NCBI GenBank assembly: GCA_001795315.1
Contig: MGOH01000067.1
Location: forward strand, 2,015-7,872
Direction of reading: 5' to 3'
Length of the DNA stretch: 5,858 nt
DNA from: Chloroflexi bacterium RBG_19FT_COMBO_48_23
GTDB taxonomy: Bacteria; Chloroflexota; Dehalococcoidia; GIF9; UBA5620
The translations under genes were made by a program, and so were the position numbers. Below, one piece after another: positions 5,787 through 5,858 of this stretch; within the stretch, counting starts at the first letter, position 1; each line of letters begins with the position of its first letter. The notes under the pieces are model-generated. The model saw only the letters and a list, made by a program, of their open reading frames with translations. It made no database searches and was not told the DNA's origin.

Positions 5787-5822
5787 CTGCTATTGTACAT
5801 TGATGTTAACTAAGTATAGCAG
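5787..5822 (+). promoter_or_regulatory. 7+7 inverted repeat reaching the ribosome binding site of the next gene
   Basis: CTGCTAT (5787-5793) pairs perfectly with ATAGCAG (5816-5822), leaving 22 bases between them that include the small palindromes TGTACA (5794-5799) and GTTAAC (5805-5810). The right arm overlaps the first bases of the AGAAGG site at 5821-5826, so as RNA the stem could limit ribosome access; as DNA it could be an operator. Confidence 0.35.
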
Positions 5823-5834
5823 AAGGTAAGTAAG

Positions 5835-5858
5835 ATGGCTGAGTGGTTTATTTGGACA
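5835..5858 (+). CDS. Start of an unidentified gene, cut by the window end
   Basis: ATG at 5835 opens a frame reading MAEWFIWT to the end of the window. AGAAGG at 5821-5826 lies 8 bases before it, and an in-frame TAG at 5817 bounds the frame upstream, leaving this as the only sensible start. Eight residues are too few to identify the product; the aromatic and hydrophobic residues do not by themselves show a membrane segment. The long upstream region with dyad repeats suggests it begins a separately controlled unit. Confidence 0.5.

Larger units (their letters stand above)
5527..5834. other. Intergenic region of 308 bases with inverted repeats, no convincing gene
   Basis: No reading frame here has a start, a ribosome binding site and recognisable protein character together; short frames on either strand overlap the end of the thymidylate synthase gene and look like shadows. 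The left half is pyrimidine-rich and contains the direct repeat TGACCTC at 5568-5574 and 5581-5587. The right half (about 5700-5834) is A/T-rich and carries the inverted repeats listed separately. It is likely the 3' end of one unit followed by the control region of the next gene. A small RNA gene cannot be excluded. Confidence 0.6.

Overview
The window looks like a piece of an anaerobic bacterial chromosome with about half G+C. The genes are close-packed, all read on the + strand, and have Shine-Dalgarno sites and mixed ATG/GTG/TTG starts. The combination of an uptake-type [NiFe] hydrogenase, a MetV/MetF methylenetetrahydrofolate reductase pair and a short archaeal-type thymidylate synthase fits Chloroflexota of the Dehalococcoidia type or another anaerobic lineage. 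That placement is inference from gene content, not from a phylogenetic marker.

Region 1 (1-4032) is one tightly packed gene string. It holds the 3' part of a [NiFe] hydrogenase large subunit with its DPCxxCxxH Ni-ligand motif and cleavable tail (1-1161), its maturation endopeptidase (1139-1666, overlapping by 23 bases), the Cys-rich MetV-type protein (1653-2336, overlapping by 14 bases), a MetF-type methylenetetrahydrofolate reductase (2363-3229) and a fumarylacetoacetate hydrolase (FAH) family enzyme (3250-4032). The overlaps, short gaps and absence of a visible internal promoter suggest a single operon. The layout places H2 oxidation and its maturation next to the methyl-branch reduction step of the Wood-Ljungdahl/folate pathway.

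Region 2 (4033-5526) begins with a 119-base gap carrying a plausible sigma70-type promoter (perfect TTGACA, 17-base spacer, extended -10). A membrane CDP-alcohol phosphatidyltransferase (4152-4775) follows. A G/C-rich inverted repeat straddles the stop codon of that gene. A second candidate extended -10 promoter then precedes a 216-residue thymidylate synthase (4876-5526). This enzyme uses 5,10-methylene-tetrahydrofolate, the same metabolite that MetF reduces, so both halves of the window draw on one folate pool.

Region 3 (5527-5834) is about 300 bases with no convincing gene. It holds several inverted repeats, including a perfect 8+8 base palindrome and a 7+7 repeat that reaches into the ribosome binding site of a new gene. 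That gene starts at 5835 and only its first eight codons are visible.

No RNA gene, insertion sequence, CRISPR array or broken gene was recognised. The most notable feature is the hydrogenase-protease-metV-metF-FAH arrangement.
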